This document shows, one piece after another, positions 21,839-31,655 of a stretch of 64,000 bases of DNA. This stretch comes from Paenibacillus sp. Its GTDB lineage: Bacteria > Bacillota > Bacilli > Paenibacillales > YIM-B00363. Each line of letters begins with the position of its first letter. Within the stretch, counting starts at the first letter, position 1. The stretch lies in assembly GCF_035645195.1 (NCBI RefSeq), contig NZ_DASQNA010000033.1, positions 1 through 64,000 of the forward strand, given 5' to 3'. Made by a program: the position numbers and the translations under genes. The notes under the pieces were generated by a model. It made no database searches. It saw nothing but the letters and a program-made list of their open reading frames with translations, and was not told the origin of the DNA.

Positions 21839-24169
21839 ATGGCTAACTGGAAAACGTATTTGGGAATGGGTAATGTTAACAAAAAAACGGTGAATCCGCG
21901 GAAATACCTGCTTCGATTAATATGGCTCAGCTGTATTTCCGCCTGCATTCCGGTCATTCTCGCAAGCGCTGCGTACCACTATATTTCGATGAGCCGGATG
22001 GAGCAGTACATTCATGCGGAAAGCGACGCCTCGTTGCTTCTCATGAAGGACCGGGCGGAACGGGTGCTGCAAGGCATCGAACAGGAGTCGCTCCAGTTAG
22101 CCAAGGACCCGCTGCTCTCGAAGATGATCGGTCACCCGCATCATCCGCAATCGCTCATCTGGCATATCGAGCTATTGGACCGGCTGTCGGTGGCGAAAAA
22201 CATGAACGGCTTTATCAGCGAAATCTTCCTCTACCTGGACGCCGAAGGTTTAGTAGTATCGAACGAATACGGCGTAATCGCAAGGAATGAGTTCAAGCAC
22301 GAAAGCGATATCCAAGCCCTGATGCAAAGCGGCCGGCTGTCCCAATGGGCCCGGCTGCCAAGCAGCGGGAAGGACGGTTACATTACGTTCGCCCGTATGC
22401 TGCCGATGGTCGGCGGGGGGGAAGCGAAGGCCGTGCTAGCATTCGAGATCGAAGCCGCCTCGTTCGCTAGCTTCCTCGAAGCGGACACCGTCGTCATTCC
22501 CAGAGGCTCGGAACTGATCATCTTAAATTACCGTGAATTGTTCGGTACAAACGCTGAAGAGAATGCCCGCAAGCAGGAACTGGCCGCACAGCTGCAAGCG
22601 ATCGACAATATCGCCGCCGCCGGGAAAAACGAGGAGCGCTTCGTCGCTCCGGGCATTGACGGCAAGCCGGCCCACTACCATTACACGAAGAACATATTCT
22701 CCAGGACATATGTAACGATCGTCCCTGAGCACGTAATTACGAGCCAGTTCCGCTGGATCGGAGGCATGACGCTGCTTATCCTACTGTCGTTCATGGGGAT
22801 CGGAATGATCTTAACATGGATTACGGCGCGCAAGGCGTATAGTCCGATCGAGCGTCTAATCGATTACAGCCGGAGTTTGAATGCGGAGCGCGTCCCCGTC
22901 AAGGAGAACGAGCTAGAATATATTAAGGCCACGCTCGACCAACTCAATAAGGAAAAACATCATCTCTCGGAGTTCATGGAGAAAATCGAACCGTCCATGC
23001 GGGAGAAATGTCTGCAACAGCTGCTCGTCGGACAATATACGAATCACGCCAGGCTGCTGCAGGATTGCAAAAATTACGGAATCAATACCCAATTTACGAA
23101 TGTCGTACTGATTGTCCAAGCGGAAAATTTGCACAGCGATAAGCGGTTCCTCCCCGAGGAGCGCAGCATCGTAGCCTTCGCATTGGCAAACGTCATGGAG
23201 GAGATCTTGCGCGCGCAAGCGTCGCTTCAAGGCCATGTCGTTCCTTACCAAGGCGCCGGCGTGGCGATCGTTCAGTTTAATTCCGGTCTGGATCAGAACC
23301 ATATGCATGAACGCACGCTTGAGTATGCTCACGCGGTGTCGTCAGCGTTGAAAAGTGTATTGGCGTTCGATGTGACGGTCGGCATCGGGCGATATTACTC
23401 GCACATCGCCGATGCGAGGGTATCCTACAAGGAAGCGCAGAACGCGCTTCAATATCGGATCTTCCAGGATTCGGAGCGCATCCTCTTTATTGAAGATGTG
23501 GAGTCTGAGAAAAAGCAAACGATCCTCAGATATCCGCGCGAGCTGGAGGCGGATATGATCGATGCGCTTGATCGGGAGGACGCATCGATGGCCACGGAAC
23601 ACCTGCGTAAATTTGCAGATCTCTTACGAGGATCTCAATCATATGTGTTCATCCATCAGAGCTACCACCTGCTCTTGTCGTCGCTGATCGCGTCATTGGA
23701 TAAGCATAATGTAAACCAGATGGAACTGATGGAGCAAAATTTGTTCGAACAGCTGAAAACCAAGCAGACCTTCTCGGAAGTGTTCGGTTGGTTCGAACAA
23801 ACGGTATTTCCGCTCTACGTATGTCTTACCCGGAGCGAGCGCGAATCGGATAGCGAGACAGGAATACAGTATATTTGCAAGTACATTCGAGAAAATTGCG
23901 GAGAAGATTTATCGCTCGTGCAATGCGCCGAAATGATCGGGGTCAGTCCATCCTATTTAAGCCGTTTGTTTAAGAAGGAAATGGGTATGAATTTCTTGGA
24001 GTACGTCGTGGAATGCAAGGTGTCGGAAGCAAAGCGGCTGCTGCGGGAAACCGAGCGGAGCATCAGCGAGATCGCCTTGGCGGTAGGGTACTCCGAACGG
24101 AATTTGAACCGGATCTTTCAACGCCATATCCAGCTTTCGCCCGGCAACTACCGGGCTAAATATCGCTAG
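21839..24169 (+). CDS. AraC family transcriptional regulator with extracellular sensor domain
   Basis: The 776-residue protein has a membrane helix at about 27-48, an extracellular Cache-like region to about 300, a second helix (TLLILLSFMGIGMILTWITA, about 304-325), a HAMP-like and linker region, and a C-terminal AraC-type HTH pair (YICKYIRENCGEDLSL; then ISEIALAVGYSERNLNRIF). Such proteins are common in Paenibacillus next to sugar importers and act as membrane-bound regulators. It probably controls one or both halves of this locus. ATG 21839 follows GTGGGGGTACGGAAAG. Confidence 0.85.
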   Translation: MANWKTYLGMGNVNKKTVNPRKYLLRLIWLSCISACIPVILASAAYHYISMSRMEQYIHAESDASLLLMKDRAERVLQGIEQESLQLAKDPLLSKMIGHPHHPQSLIWHIELLDRLSVAKNMNGFISEIFLYLDAEGLVVSNEYGVIARNEFKHESDIQALMQSGRLSQWARLPSSGKDGYITFARMLPMVGGGEAKAVLAFEIEAASFASFLEADTVVIPRGSELIILNYRELFGTNAEENARKQELAAQLQAIDNIAAAGKNEERFVAPGIDGKPAHYHYTKNIFSRTYVTIVPEHVITSQFRWIGGMTLLILLSFMGIGMILTWITARKAYSPIERLIDYSRSLNAERVPVKENELEYIKATLDQLNKEKHHLSEFMEKIEPSMREKCLQQLLVGQYTNHARLLQDCKNYGINTQFTNVVLIVQAENLHSDKRFLPEERSIVAFALANVMEEILRAQASLQGHVVPYQGAGVAIVQFNSGLDQNHMHERTLEYAHAVSSALKSVLAFDVTVGIGRYYSHIADARVSYKEAQNALQYRIFQDSERILFIEDVESEKKQTILRYPRELEADMIDALDREDASMATEHLRKFADLLRGSQSYVFIHQSYHLLLSSLIASLDKHNVNQMELMEQNLFEQLKTKQTFSEVFGWFEQTVFPLYVCLTRSERESDSETGIQYICKYIRENCGEDLSLVQCAEMIGVSPSYLSRLFKKEMGMNFLEYVVECKVSEAKRLLRETERSISEIALAVGYSERNLNRIFQRHIQLSPGNYRAKYR

Positions 24170-24190
24170 CCGCGGAAGCGGCGCCGACCT

Positions 24191-24258
24191 AGAGACAGTT
24201 TTTGCTTTGACGGACCATTTTTGTACGAGGGACCGCATAGCGAAAACTGTCTCTTTCG
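24191..24258 (+). terminator. Rho-independent terminator after the AraC gene
   Basis: AGAGACAGTTTTTGC (24191-24205) pairs with GCGAAAACTGTCTCT (24240-24254) over 15 bases with one wobble. The loop is long (34 bases) and only TTT follows, so it is moderate. Confidence 0.6.
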
Positions 24259-24347
24259 TACCGTCCGCAAGAGACCATAAGATAAATTTGTAAGCATCGG
24301 CATCGTTCAGATTCATAATCATACGTGAAACCTAAGGTGGCATTGTC

Positions 24348-26522
24348 ATGAACAAAACCGAGCTCCCGCAGCTTCCGTACGGCAGCGTCTACTTTCGAAA
24401 ATCTAATCCGCCGGAAGCGGATTGGGAAAGGGATTATGCGCAGGCTCAGGCCGACGGGATGAACATGTTCCGCCATTGGTTCTTATGGGGGGCGATTGAA
24501 ACCGCCCCGGACCGATACGATTGGGACGATTACGATCGTCAGTTGGATTTGGCGGCTAGGAACGGAATCAAGACCATTATCGCGGAAATGATTACGTCGG
24601 TCCCGGAATGGATGGCCGCGGCCCATCCGGACGCCGTCTACCGACGGAGCGACGGAACCCGACTTCGGAGCCAGATGGGGGTGAGTTCGGCGACCGGCGG
24701 GTTCGGCAGCGGTACCTCAGGCCTGCTGTGCTTAGATCATCCCGTTGCAAGGGAACGAGCCGGTCGATTCCTCACAGCCCTTGCCGAGAGGTATAAGGAT
24801 CACCCTTCCGTCGTCGGCTACGATGTTTGGAACGAATGCAATTACGCGGCCGACATTTGCTATTGCGAGCATACGAAGGAACGGTTCCGCGCGTGGTTGG
24901 AGCGAAAATACGGAGATCTTGCCGCGTTAAACCGCTCCTGGCGGCGCTACAGCTATACGGCGTGGGAACAAATCGAGCCGCCGGTTACCCTTGCGCCTTA
25001 TCCGGAGTGTGCGGACTGGCTGCATTTTAAGAGGGAACATTTTTACGAACAGATGCAGTGGAGAATTGATCTCCTTCGCAAGGTCGATTCCCGGAGCTGG
25101 ATCACGGCGCATGGCATTGCCGGAAGCGTCAATCAGCTTGCGCTCGCCGGGGCGGACGATTGGGAGGCGGCGTCGCGAGTTGATCTCTACGGCTTTACAT
25201 GGGTCGCCTCCCGCAAGGGCAACGAACCATGGAAGCAGTGGCACGCGGTGGATCTCGTTCGCTCCGCCTCGCGCGGGAAGCCGTTCTGGCACGCCGAGGC
25301 GCAGGGAGGACCCCTATGGCTTCAGCCGCAAGTCGTCGGTCGGACGGAGGAGGACGGGAGAATCGCCGACCCGGAGGATCTTCGGGTATGGCAGATGATT
25401 TCTTTCGCCGGGGGCGCAAGAGGGTTGCTGTTCCCGAGATGGAGGCCGCTCCTCGACGGACCGCTCTTCGGCGCCTTCGGCCCGTACGGTATGGACGGCG
25501 CGCCGACGAAGCGTTCCGAGACGGCTTCGAAGATCGCGAAGTGGGCGAATGCGCCGGCGCGGAAGGAGCTGTGGGAATCGGCGCCCGTCAAGGGCGAGAT
25601 CGGGATTCTACTGCTGCCGGATTCGCAGGTATTCGACGCGCTGCTGAACGCCGAGAGCCGAGACGAGCATTATAGCCACGCCGCATGGGGCGCCTACCAA
25701 GCGTTCTTCGACGGCAATGTGCAGGCGGATTGGATTCGCTTGGAGCAAATAGACGACTACCAGACGGTCTATCTCCCGTATCCGATCATGATGACGGAAG
25801 CTGCCGCGGAGACGTTATCGGCATGGGTGCACCGAGGCGGCACGCTGATCAGCGAAGGGTGCCCGGCGTATTTCGGCGAAGGCGGCCGCGTCGGTACGAT
25901 GCAACCGAATTACGGATTAACCGAACTTTTCGGAGCGGTGGAAACGGACGTTCAGTTCATGCCGGACCGGTTCCGCGAATTGACCTTCGGCTGGAACGGC
26001 AACCGCGTTTATGGCGGCGTTTACAAACAGACGTTCCGCCCGACGACCGGCCGCACGGTGGGACGTTACGGCAACGGCTGCCCGGCGGTAATCGAGAACA
26101 GCTGGGGGGCAGGACGGACGCTGTTGATCGGCACGTTCCCTTCAGCGGCGTACTACCACGGAAAGCAAGGTACGAACGCAACCTTCTTCGCGAACGTGTT
26201 GGAATGGGCCGGCGTTGTGCCAACGCTGAGAATAGCGGGCAGCGGCTCGCTTCAGGCGAGAATGTCCTCCCACCCAAGCGGCGATATGGCGCTATGGATC
26301 GTCAATAGCGGCAGAACGCCGGCCGACGCCGAAATCCAAGTGACGCTCCGGAACGAGCAAAGACGATGGAGCTTGTCCAGAATGCATTGGGGGAGCGGGG
26401 AGCACTGCGAGCAGCGCGGCGACGCGCTTCGCGTCCATGTACCGGCGCGAGATGCGTTGGTCGTTTGGCTGACGATGAACGAGGGCGTAAACGATGACCC
26501 TGGAGCGGACGCAGATGGGTAA
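24348..26522 (+). CDS. GH42-type beta-galactosidase
   Basis: The 724-residue protein has the GH42 architecture: a TIM barrel with ADGMNMFRHWFLWGAIETAP near the start, the acid/base Glu at about 163 in VWNECNYAA, the nucleophile Glu at about 317 in FWHAEAQGGP, then a trimerisation domain (LLLPDSQVFDALL; TVYLPYPIMMTEAAAETL) and a C-terminal beta domain. GH42 enzymes release terminal beta-linked galactose or arabinose and act in the cytoplasm; no signal peptide is present. ATG 24348 follows AAGGTGG. Confidence 0.9.
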   Translation: MNKTELPQLPYGSVYFRKSNPPEADWERDYAQAQADGMNMFRHWFLWGAIETAPDRYDWDDYDRQLDLAARNGIKTIIAEMITSVPEWMAAAHPDAVYRRSDGTRLRSQMGVSSATGGFGSGTSGLLCLDHPVARERAGRFLTALAERYKDHPSVVGYDVWNECNYAADICYCEHTKERFRAWLERKYGDLAALNRSWRRYSYTAWEQIEPPVTLAPYPECADWLHFKREHFYEQMQWRIDLLRKVDSRSWITAHGIAGSVNQLALAGADDWEAASRVDLYGFTWVASRKGNEPWKQWHAVDLVRSASRGKPFWHAEAQGGPLWLQPQVVGRTEEDGRIADPEDLRVWQMISFAGGARGLLFPRWRPLLDGPLFGAFGPYGMDGAPTKRSETASKIAKWANAPARKELWESAPVKGEIGILLLPDSQVFDALLNAESRDEHYSHAAWGAYQAFFDGNVQADWIRLEQIDDYQTVYLPYPIMMTEAAAETLSAWVHRGGTLISEGCPAYFGEGGRVGTMQPNYGLTELFGAVETDVQFMPDRFRELTFGWNGNRVYGGVYKQTFRPTTGRTVGRYGNGCPAVIENSWGAGRTLLIGTFPSAAYYHGKQGTNATFFANVLEWAGVVPTLRIAGSGSLQARMSSHPSGDMALWIVNSGRTPADAEIQVTLRNEQRRWSLSRMHWGSGEHCEQRGDALRVHVPARDALVVWLTMNEGVNDDPGADADG

Positions 26523-26545
26523 CGCGAATCGAATGGAGGGCTTAT

Positions 26546-27631
26546 ATGAAAATCAAGCGAATTGAAACATTCTCTACAAGGATGCTTTCGATCGTCCGCG
26601 TGACAACCGAGGACGGCATGCAGGGTTACGGGCAGCTGGCTCCGTATCATGCCAATTTATCGGCGGCTGTGCTGCATCAGCAGATCGCGCCCCATGCGCT
26701 CGGTGCGGATGCGAACGACATCGGAGGACTCGTCGAGCGCTGCATTCGCAAGGAACACAAATTTCCCGGATCATACGTATGCAGGGCGGTAGGCGGACTC
26801 GATACGGCGCTGTGGGATTTGAAGGGGAAACGCGCGGGAAAGAGTGTATGCGAGCTGCTCGGCGGAACGCCTCGAGCGATTCCTGTCTACGGCTCCAGCA
26901 TGCGCCGGGACATCGCGCCGAAGGATGAAGCGGAACGGCTGCTTCGCCTGCAGGAGACGTACGGTTACGAGGCGTTCAAGATACGGATCGGCAACAACTT
27001 CGCCTACGACGTAGACGTCTATCCGGGCCGAACGGAGGATGTCGTGAAGGAAGTGCGCAGGGCGCTCGGGCCCGGCACGCACCTCTTCGTCGACGCGAAC
27101 AGCGGCTTCACCCCGAAACGAGCCATCGAGGTCGGGTACTTCCTTCAAGAGCAAGGGGTCACCCATTACGAGGAACCGTGTCCGTATCCGGAGCTGGAGT
27201 GGACGAAGCAGGTCGCCGACGCGCTCGACATTCCGGTTACGGGCGGGGAGCAGGATACCGATCTGGCACAGTTCCGGCGCATGATCGCAATGGGCGCCGT
27301 GGACGTCGTGCAGCCGGACATCTGTTACCTCGGGGGCATCGACCGCACGCTGCAGGTTGCGGAAATGGCGCGCACGGCGGGGATCCCTTGTACGCCGCAC
27401 GCCGCTAACCTCTCGATGGTCACCGTGTTTACGCTTCACTTGGTGGCGGCCCTCCGGAACGCCGGGCCTTATATGGAATTTACGATCGAACGCGATCCTT
27501 GGACGGAAGGGTTTCTAACGAAGCCGCTCGCCGTCGAGAACGGGGCCGTTCGGGTCCCGGAAGGACCGGGCTGGGGCGTTGACATTTCGCCGGAATGGCT
27601 GGCGAAAGCGGAATATGCGGTAAGCGAATAA
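26546..27631 (+). CDS. Enolase-superfamily (mandelate racemase subgroup) acid-sugar dehydratase candidate
   Basis: The 361-residue protein keeps the two-domain enolase fold. Metal ligands are seen at D183 (VDAN), E209/E210 (YEEPCP) and E235 (GGEQDT). Catalytic candidates are K145-x-R147 (FKIRIG) on one side and the D258/H285 dyad (QPD, TPHAAN) on the other, typical of the mandelate racemase subgroup that dehydrates aldonic or aldaric acids. The substrate is unknown, but the pairing with the dehydrogenases at 31652-35495 points to a sugar acid. ATG 26546 follows GGAGGG. Confidence 0.8.
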   Translation: MKIKRIETFSTRMLSIVRVTTEDGMQGYGQLAPYHANLSAAVLHQQIAPHALGADANDIGGLVERCIRKEHKFPGSYVCRAVGGLDTALWDLKGKRAGKSVCELLGGTPRAIPVYGSSMRRDIAPKDEAERLLRLQETYGYEAFKIRIGNNFAYDVDVYPGRTEDVVKEVRRALGPGTHLFVDANSGFTPKRAIEVGYFLQEQGVTHYEEPCPYPELEWTKQVADALDIPVTGGEQDTDLAQFRRMIAMGAVDVVQPDICYLGGIDRTLQVAEMARTAGIPCTPHAANLSMVTVFTLHLVAALRNAGPYMEFTIERDPWTEGFLTKPLAVENGAVRVPEGPGWGVDISPEWLAKAEYAVSE

Positions 27632-27660
27632 CGAATAAAGGAGAAGGCGGGTGGAAGCGC

Positions 27661-28614
27661 ATGTCATTGTCCCTATCGACGAAGAAGAATAAATCCCTGA
27701 CGCAGACGCGGTCGAGCCTACTGAATCGAATCGTTCAGCATCGCTGGCTGTACGTATTGGCGCTCCCGGGGCTGTTGTACCTCGTATTGTTTAAGTACGC
27801 CCCGATGTGGGGGTTGTCGATCGCTTTTAAGGAATATAACCCGTATGCCGGCTTCTGGGGAAGCGAATGGGTCGGCTTTAAACACTTCGCCGAGCTGTTC
27901 CGGAGCGAAAGCTTTTACATTATGCTGCGAAATACGTTCGCGATCAACATCTTCGGTTTAGTGTTCATGTTTCCCGTTCCGATCGTTCTCGCCTTGATGC
28001 TCAACGAGGTGCGGCATGAGACGTTCAAACGAATCAATCAGTCCATCGTATACCTGCCGCATTTCTTGTCTTGGGTCGTCGTGGCGAGTATGACCTTCTT
28101 CCTCTTGTCCACGGATGTAGGCATCGTGAATAAGATCATCACGGAGTACGGCCATGATTCCGTCACGTTCTTATCCGAGCCGAAATACTTCTGGGCGCTC
28201 CTCACGGCGCAGACGATGTGGAAGGAAGCCGGCTGGGGCACGATCATTTTTCTCGCGGCGATGGCTGGCGTCGACCCGGCCCGGTATGAGGCAGCCGTCA
28301 TGGACGGTGCGTCGCGCTGGAAACAGATCTGGCATATTACGCTGCCGGCGATCCGCCCGACTATCATCATTCTGCTCATTCTGCGACTTGGGCAAATGGC
28401 GGACGTCGGCTTCGAGCAAGTGATCCTGATGACGAACCCGCTCGTCACATCGGTGTCCGAGGTGTTTGACACATACGTCTATACGGTCGGCATTCTTCGC
28501 GGGCAAATCAGCGTCGGCGTCACGGTCGGCATGTTCAAAGGCGTCGTCGGACTCGTCCTCGTCGTCATCTCGAACTATATCGTCAAGAAGATGGGCCATG
28601 AAGGAATTTACTAA
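27661..28614 (+). CDS. Sugar ABC transporter permease (LplB type)
   Basis: The 317-residue membrane protein has about six membrane helices (ALPGLLYLVLFKYAPMWGLS at about 35-55) and the EAA-like permease loop (EAAVMDGASRWKQIWHITLP). It pairs with the permease 15 bases downstream and probably with the binding protein at 17959. No ATPase gene is in the window; shared MsmX-type ATPases serve such importers. ATG 27661 follows GGTGG, which itself lies beyond AAAGGAG. Confidence 0.9.
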   Translation: MSLSLSTKKNKSLTQTRSSLLNRIVQHRWLYVLALPGLLYLVLFKYAPMWGLSIAFKEYNPYAGFWGSEWVGFKHFAELFRSESFYIMLRNTFAINIFGLVFMFPVPIVLALMLNEVRHETFKRINQSIVYLPHFLSWVVVASMTFFLLSTDVGIVNKIITEYGHDSVTFLSEPKYFWALLTAQTMWKEAGWGTIIFLAAMAGVDPARYEAAVMDGASRWKQIWHITLPAIRPTIIILLILRLGQMADVGFEQVILMTNPLVTSVSEVFDTYVYTVGILRGQISVGVTVGMFKGVVGLVLVVISNYIVKKMGHEGIY

Positions 28615-28629
28615 ATGGGGTGACTATTC

Positions 28630-29514
28630 ATGAGCTTCGTAGCGAAGAAAAAAATAACGGCTTTCGATTACGTAAACTATTCCCTGCTCGGCATCATTTC
28701 GCTCGCCAGCGTCTTTCCTTTCATTTATGTGTTCAGCGTTTCGTTTACGGACCCGGAAGTGTACGTTCCGCTGAAATTTTATTTGTTTCCCGAACAATGG
28801 TCGCTCGCTGCGTACCAATACATTTTGTCGACCAACAGCTTCGTGAACGCATTCAAGAATACCACATTCGTCACGGTCGTCGGCACGATTCTCAGCATTC
28901 TCGTTTCGTTTACCTTTGCGTATGCGCTTACAAAGAAATCGATGCCGGGGCGCAATTTGATGATGAGCGCTGTCGTATTCACGCTCGTATTTAACGCGGG
29001 CATTCTTCCGAATTACCTCCTAATTAAAGAGTTGGGACTGCTGAATTCGCTGTGGTCGCTCATTTGGTCCGGTCTTACGAGCGCTTGGAGCTTGATCGTC
29101 ATTAAGAGCTTCTTGGAATCGTTGCCGCCGGAGCTGGAGGAGGCGGCCCGCATTGACGGGTGTTCCGAAATCGGAGTGTTTTGGCGGATCGTCATTCCGT
29201 TGTCGATGCCCGCGATCGCTGCGTTTACGCTGTTCTTCGCCGTCGCGTACTGGAATACGTACTTTAACGCATTAATCTACGTGTCCGACTCCGAGAAATG
29301 GACGCTTCAAGTGCTGGTGAAATCCCTCGTAATCGATTCCGACTCGAACGGCGTCGGCGCGGCCGGAGCTTCCGGCGGAGACGGAGCGTTCCTGCCGCAG
29401 GAGACGATTCGCATGGCTTCGATCGTGCTGGCCATGGCTCCGATTTTGCTCGTGTATCCGTTCTTGCAGAAGCATTTCGCGAAGGGCGTCATGCTCGGAT
29501 CCGTGAAGGGGTAA
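28630..29514 (+). CDS. Sugar ABC transporter permease (LplC/YtcP type)
   Basis: The 294-residue protein has about six membrane helices and the EAA loop EEAARIDGCSEIGVFWRIVI. It is encoded 15 bases after the first permease with a GGGGTG ribosome binding site. The C terminus HFAKGVMLGSVKG is the standard end of the MsmG/LplC type. Confidence 0.9.
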   Translation: MSFVAKKKITAFDYVNYSLLGIISLASVFPFIYVFSVSFTDPEVYVPLKFYLFPEQWSLAAYQYILSTNSFVNAFKNTTFVTVVGTILSILVSFTFAYALTKKSMPGRNLMMSAVVFTLVFNAGILPNYLLIKELGLLNSLWSLIWSGLTSAWSLIVIKSFLESLPPELEEAARIDGCSEIGVFWRIVIPLSMPAIAAFTLFFAVAYWNTYFNALIYVSDSEKWTLQVLVKSLVIDSDSNGVGAAGASGGDGAFLPQETIRMASIVLAMAPILLVYPFLQKHFAKGVMLGSVKG

Positions 29515-29549
29515 TTCAATCTATTGGAAAAAGGCAGGTGGCCTCGGTC

Positions 29550-31655
29550 ATGCAGCTGATTTACGATCATAAAGATCCGCTGGTGCGTTTCGGCATGCAG
29601 CAAATTAAGGCCAGCTTGGAGCGCAGGGGCATCGACTTTGTCGAGAAGTTCACGCAATACGGGACTACGCTCCTTCCGGAGCGCGGCATCGTCGTCACGA
29701 AGGTAACGGCAGTCAAGGGTGCCCCTGTTCCGTACGAGGATCAGTCATTTCTGATCGCAGAGAAGCGTCCCGGCCGCATCCACATCGAAGGGTCGGACTC
29801 CCGCGGCCTCCTATACGGCTGCTTGGAATGGGCAGAACGGCTGCAGCGCGGGCAAGACGGCCTCTCGGGGCTGGAAATTAGGCAAAAGCCGGCGCTAGGT
29901 ATGCGAGGGGTGAAGTTTAATCTCCCTTACGCGCCGTTCGACTCGGGGGACCCGTTCGTAAAGAACGAGGAGACGTGCCTTGACTTCGATTTTTGGAAGA
30001 ACTACATCGATATGCTGGCGCTTAACCGCTACAACTGTCTGAGCCTGTGGTCGGAGCATCCGTATCATATGATGGTCGTCTCTCCGAAATATCGAGCGGC
30101 GAATCCGTTCTCCGATCTTGAGATCGAGCGGAATATTCAACTGTTCCGCAACGTGTTTCGGTATGCGGCGGACCGCGGCATCGACGTCTATTTGTTTACC
30201 TGGAACATTCGAATTTTGCCATCCGTCGCCGCTGCTCTAGGCTTGCCGGAGACGGTCGGCGATTTCGGCAACATGTACGACGAGCTCATTCACCGCGTAG
30301 GCATCCCGTTGAACCGATTCCGCAGCCGCTCCGAGCCGATTCGCGATTACGTCCGGGAGATGGTGCTGCAACTGCTGTTGACGTACCCGGAGCTCAAGGG
30401 TCTCGGCACGTCGGCCAGCGAATGGATGGACGGCGACGGCTACGAGCGGGAGCAGTGGATCGTCGAAACGTACGTGGAAGCGATCAAGGAGTCGGGTCGG
30501 GACATCCCGTTCATTCATCGAACGAATATGCAGAATGCCGGGAAAGAAATCCGTGAGCTGGTCGCGCCGCTTTTTCCCAAAGATCGGTTCTTCATTAGTT
30601 GGAAGTACTCCAACGCGCACGCGTACTCGCACCCCGAACCGCAATTCGAGAAACTGTGGGGCGCTTGGGAGGGGATCGACCTCGAAAATACGCAGGTGCT
30701 GTACACGGTACGCAACGACGATGTGTTTACGCACCGGTGGGGGGACCCGGAGTATGTGCGCGCTTACGTGTTAGGGATGATGAAGCCTTATGTCAAAGGA
30801 TTTTACTGGGGCGCCGACGGTTATATCTGGGGCAATGATTTTCAGCACATCGATCATGGGCATAAAACATGGAAGTACGACTTCGAACGGCATCTGCTGC
30901 AGTTTCAGCTGTGGGGGAGGCTCTCCTACAATCCCGACGCCGGCGACGAGGTGTGGTCGACAGGGGGGAGACAGCAGTACGGACGCGAACACGCGCCGCT
31001 GTTCTTGGAAGGATTACGTCACGCTTCGAAAATCATTCCGGCCGTAAACCGGCTGTTCTGGATCGATTACGATTTCCAATGGCATCCGGAAAGCTGCTTG
31101 TCGCAGGTGAGCGGATTTAAGACAATATTGGATTTCGTCGACGGGTCCCCGATGCCGGGCGTCGGCGTGATGAGCTTGAAGGAGTATGCGGCCGCCGAGG
31201 CTGCGGGCGAACAGGTCGGTCCGCCGAATTCCGGCGTTGAGACGCCGGCGGACATCATCGGTTCGCTTCGGGACGCAGCGGACCGGACGGAGCAGACCGC
31301 TCTCAGGCTCCAGAGCGAGCTCGGAGAGTTGTGCGGCGGGCATGCGGAGTGTACGCTGTATGATTTATTCGCTTACGTAGAGATGGGACGTTACTATGCT
31401 TGCAAGTTTTCGGCTGCGCTGGAACTGAACCGTTACCGCCTTTCCGGGGAGGCTCATCTTCGCGAAGCCGCCGTCACGGCCTTGGAGCAGGCGGCACGGC
31501 ACTGGGAGAAGCTCGGGTATTATTGGAGCTTACATAATAAACCGTACTTCATGGCAAGGGTGAAACGGACGTTCGGTTACCCGTTCTACATGTTGGACGT
31601 GTCGGCGGATATCGAGCTCGCTCGTCGGTTTATGCGGGAGGGGGAAGACGCGTGA
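29550..31655 (+). CDS. Putative glycoside hydrolase, GH20/GH67-like TIM-barrel protein (paralogue B)
   Basis: The 701-residue protein has an N-terminal domain ending SRGLLYGCLEWAERL, then GMRGVKFNLPYAPF and RYNCLSLWSEHPYHM in the barrel, GLGTSASEWMDG (Glu near 290), IHRTNMQ near 322, and SWKYSNAHAY. It lacks a signal peptide. The ATG at 29550 follows GGCAGGTGG; the frame upstream to 29298 overlaps the permease gene in another phase and is excluded. It aligns by motif order with the protein at 15700, so the two probably act on related linkages. Confidence 0.65.
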   Translation: MQLIYDHKDPLVRFGMQQIKASLERRGIDFVEKFTQYGTTLLPERGIVVTKVTAVKGAPVPYEDQSFLIAEKRPGRIHIEGSDSRGLLYGCLEWAERLQRGQDGLSGLEIRQKPALGMRGVKFNLPYAPFDSGDPFVKNEETCLDFDFWKNYIDMLALNRYNCLSLWSEHPYHMMVVSPKYRAANPFSDLEIERNIQLFRNVFRYAADRGIDVYLFTWNIRILPSVAAALGLPETVGDFGNMYDELIHRVGIPLNRFRSRSEPIRDYVREMVLQLLLTYPELKGLGTSASEWMDGDGYEREQWIVETYVEAIKESGRDIPFIHRTNMQNAGKEIRELVAPLFPKDRFFISWKYSNAHAYSHPEPQFEKLWGAWEGIDLENTQVLYTVRNDDVFTHRWGDPEYVRAYVLGMMKPYVKGFYWGADGYIWGNDFQHIDHGHKTWKYDFERHLLQFQLWGRLSYNPDAGDEVWSTGGRQQYGREHAPLFLEGLRHASKIIPAVNRLFWIDYDFQWHPESCLSQVSGFKTILDFVDGSPMPGVGVMSLKEYAAAEAAGEQVGPPNSGVETPADIIGSLRDAADRTEQTALRLQSELGELCGGHAECTLYDLFAYVEMGRYYACKFSAALELNRYRLSGEAHLREAAVTALEQAARHWEKLGYYWSLHNKPYFMARVKRTFGYPFYMLDVSADIELARRFMREGEDA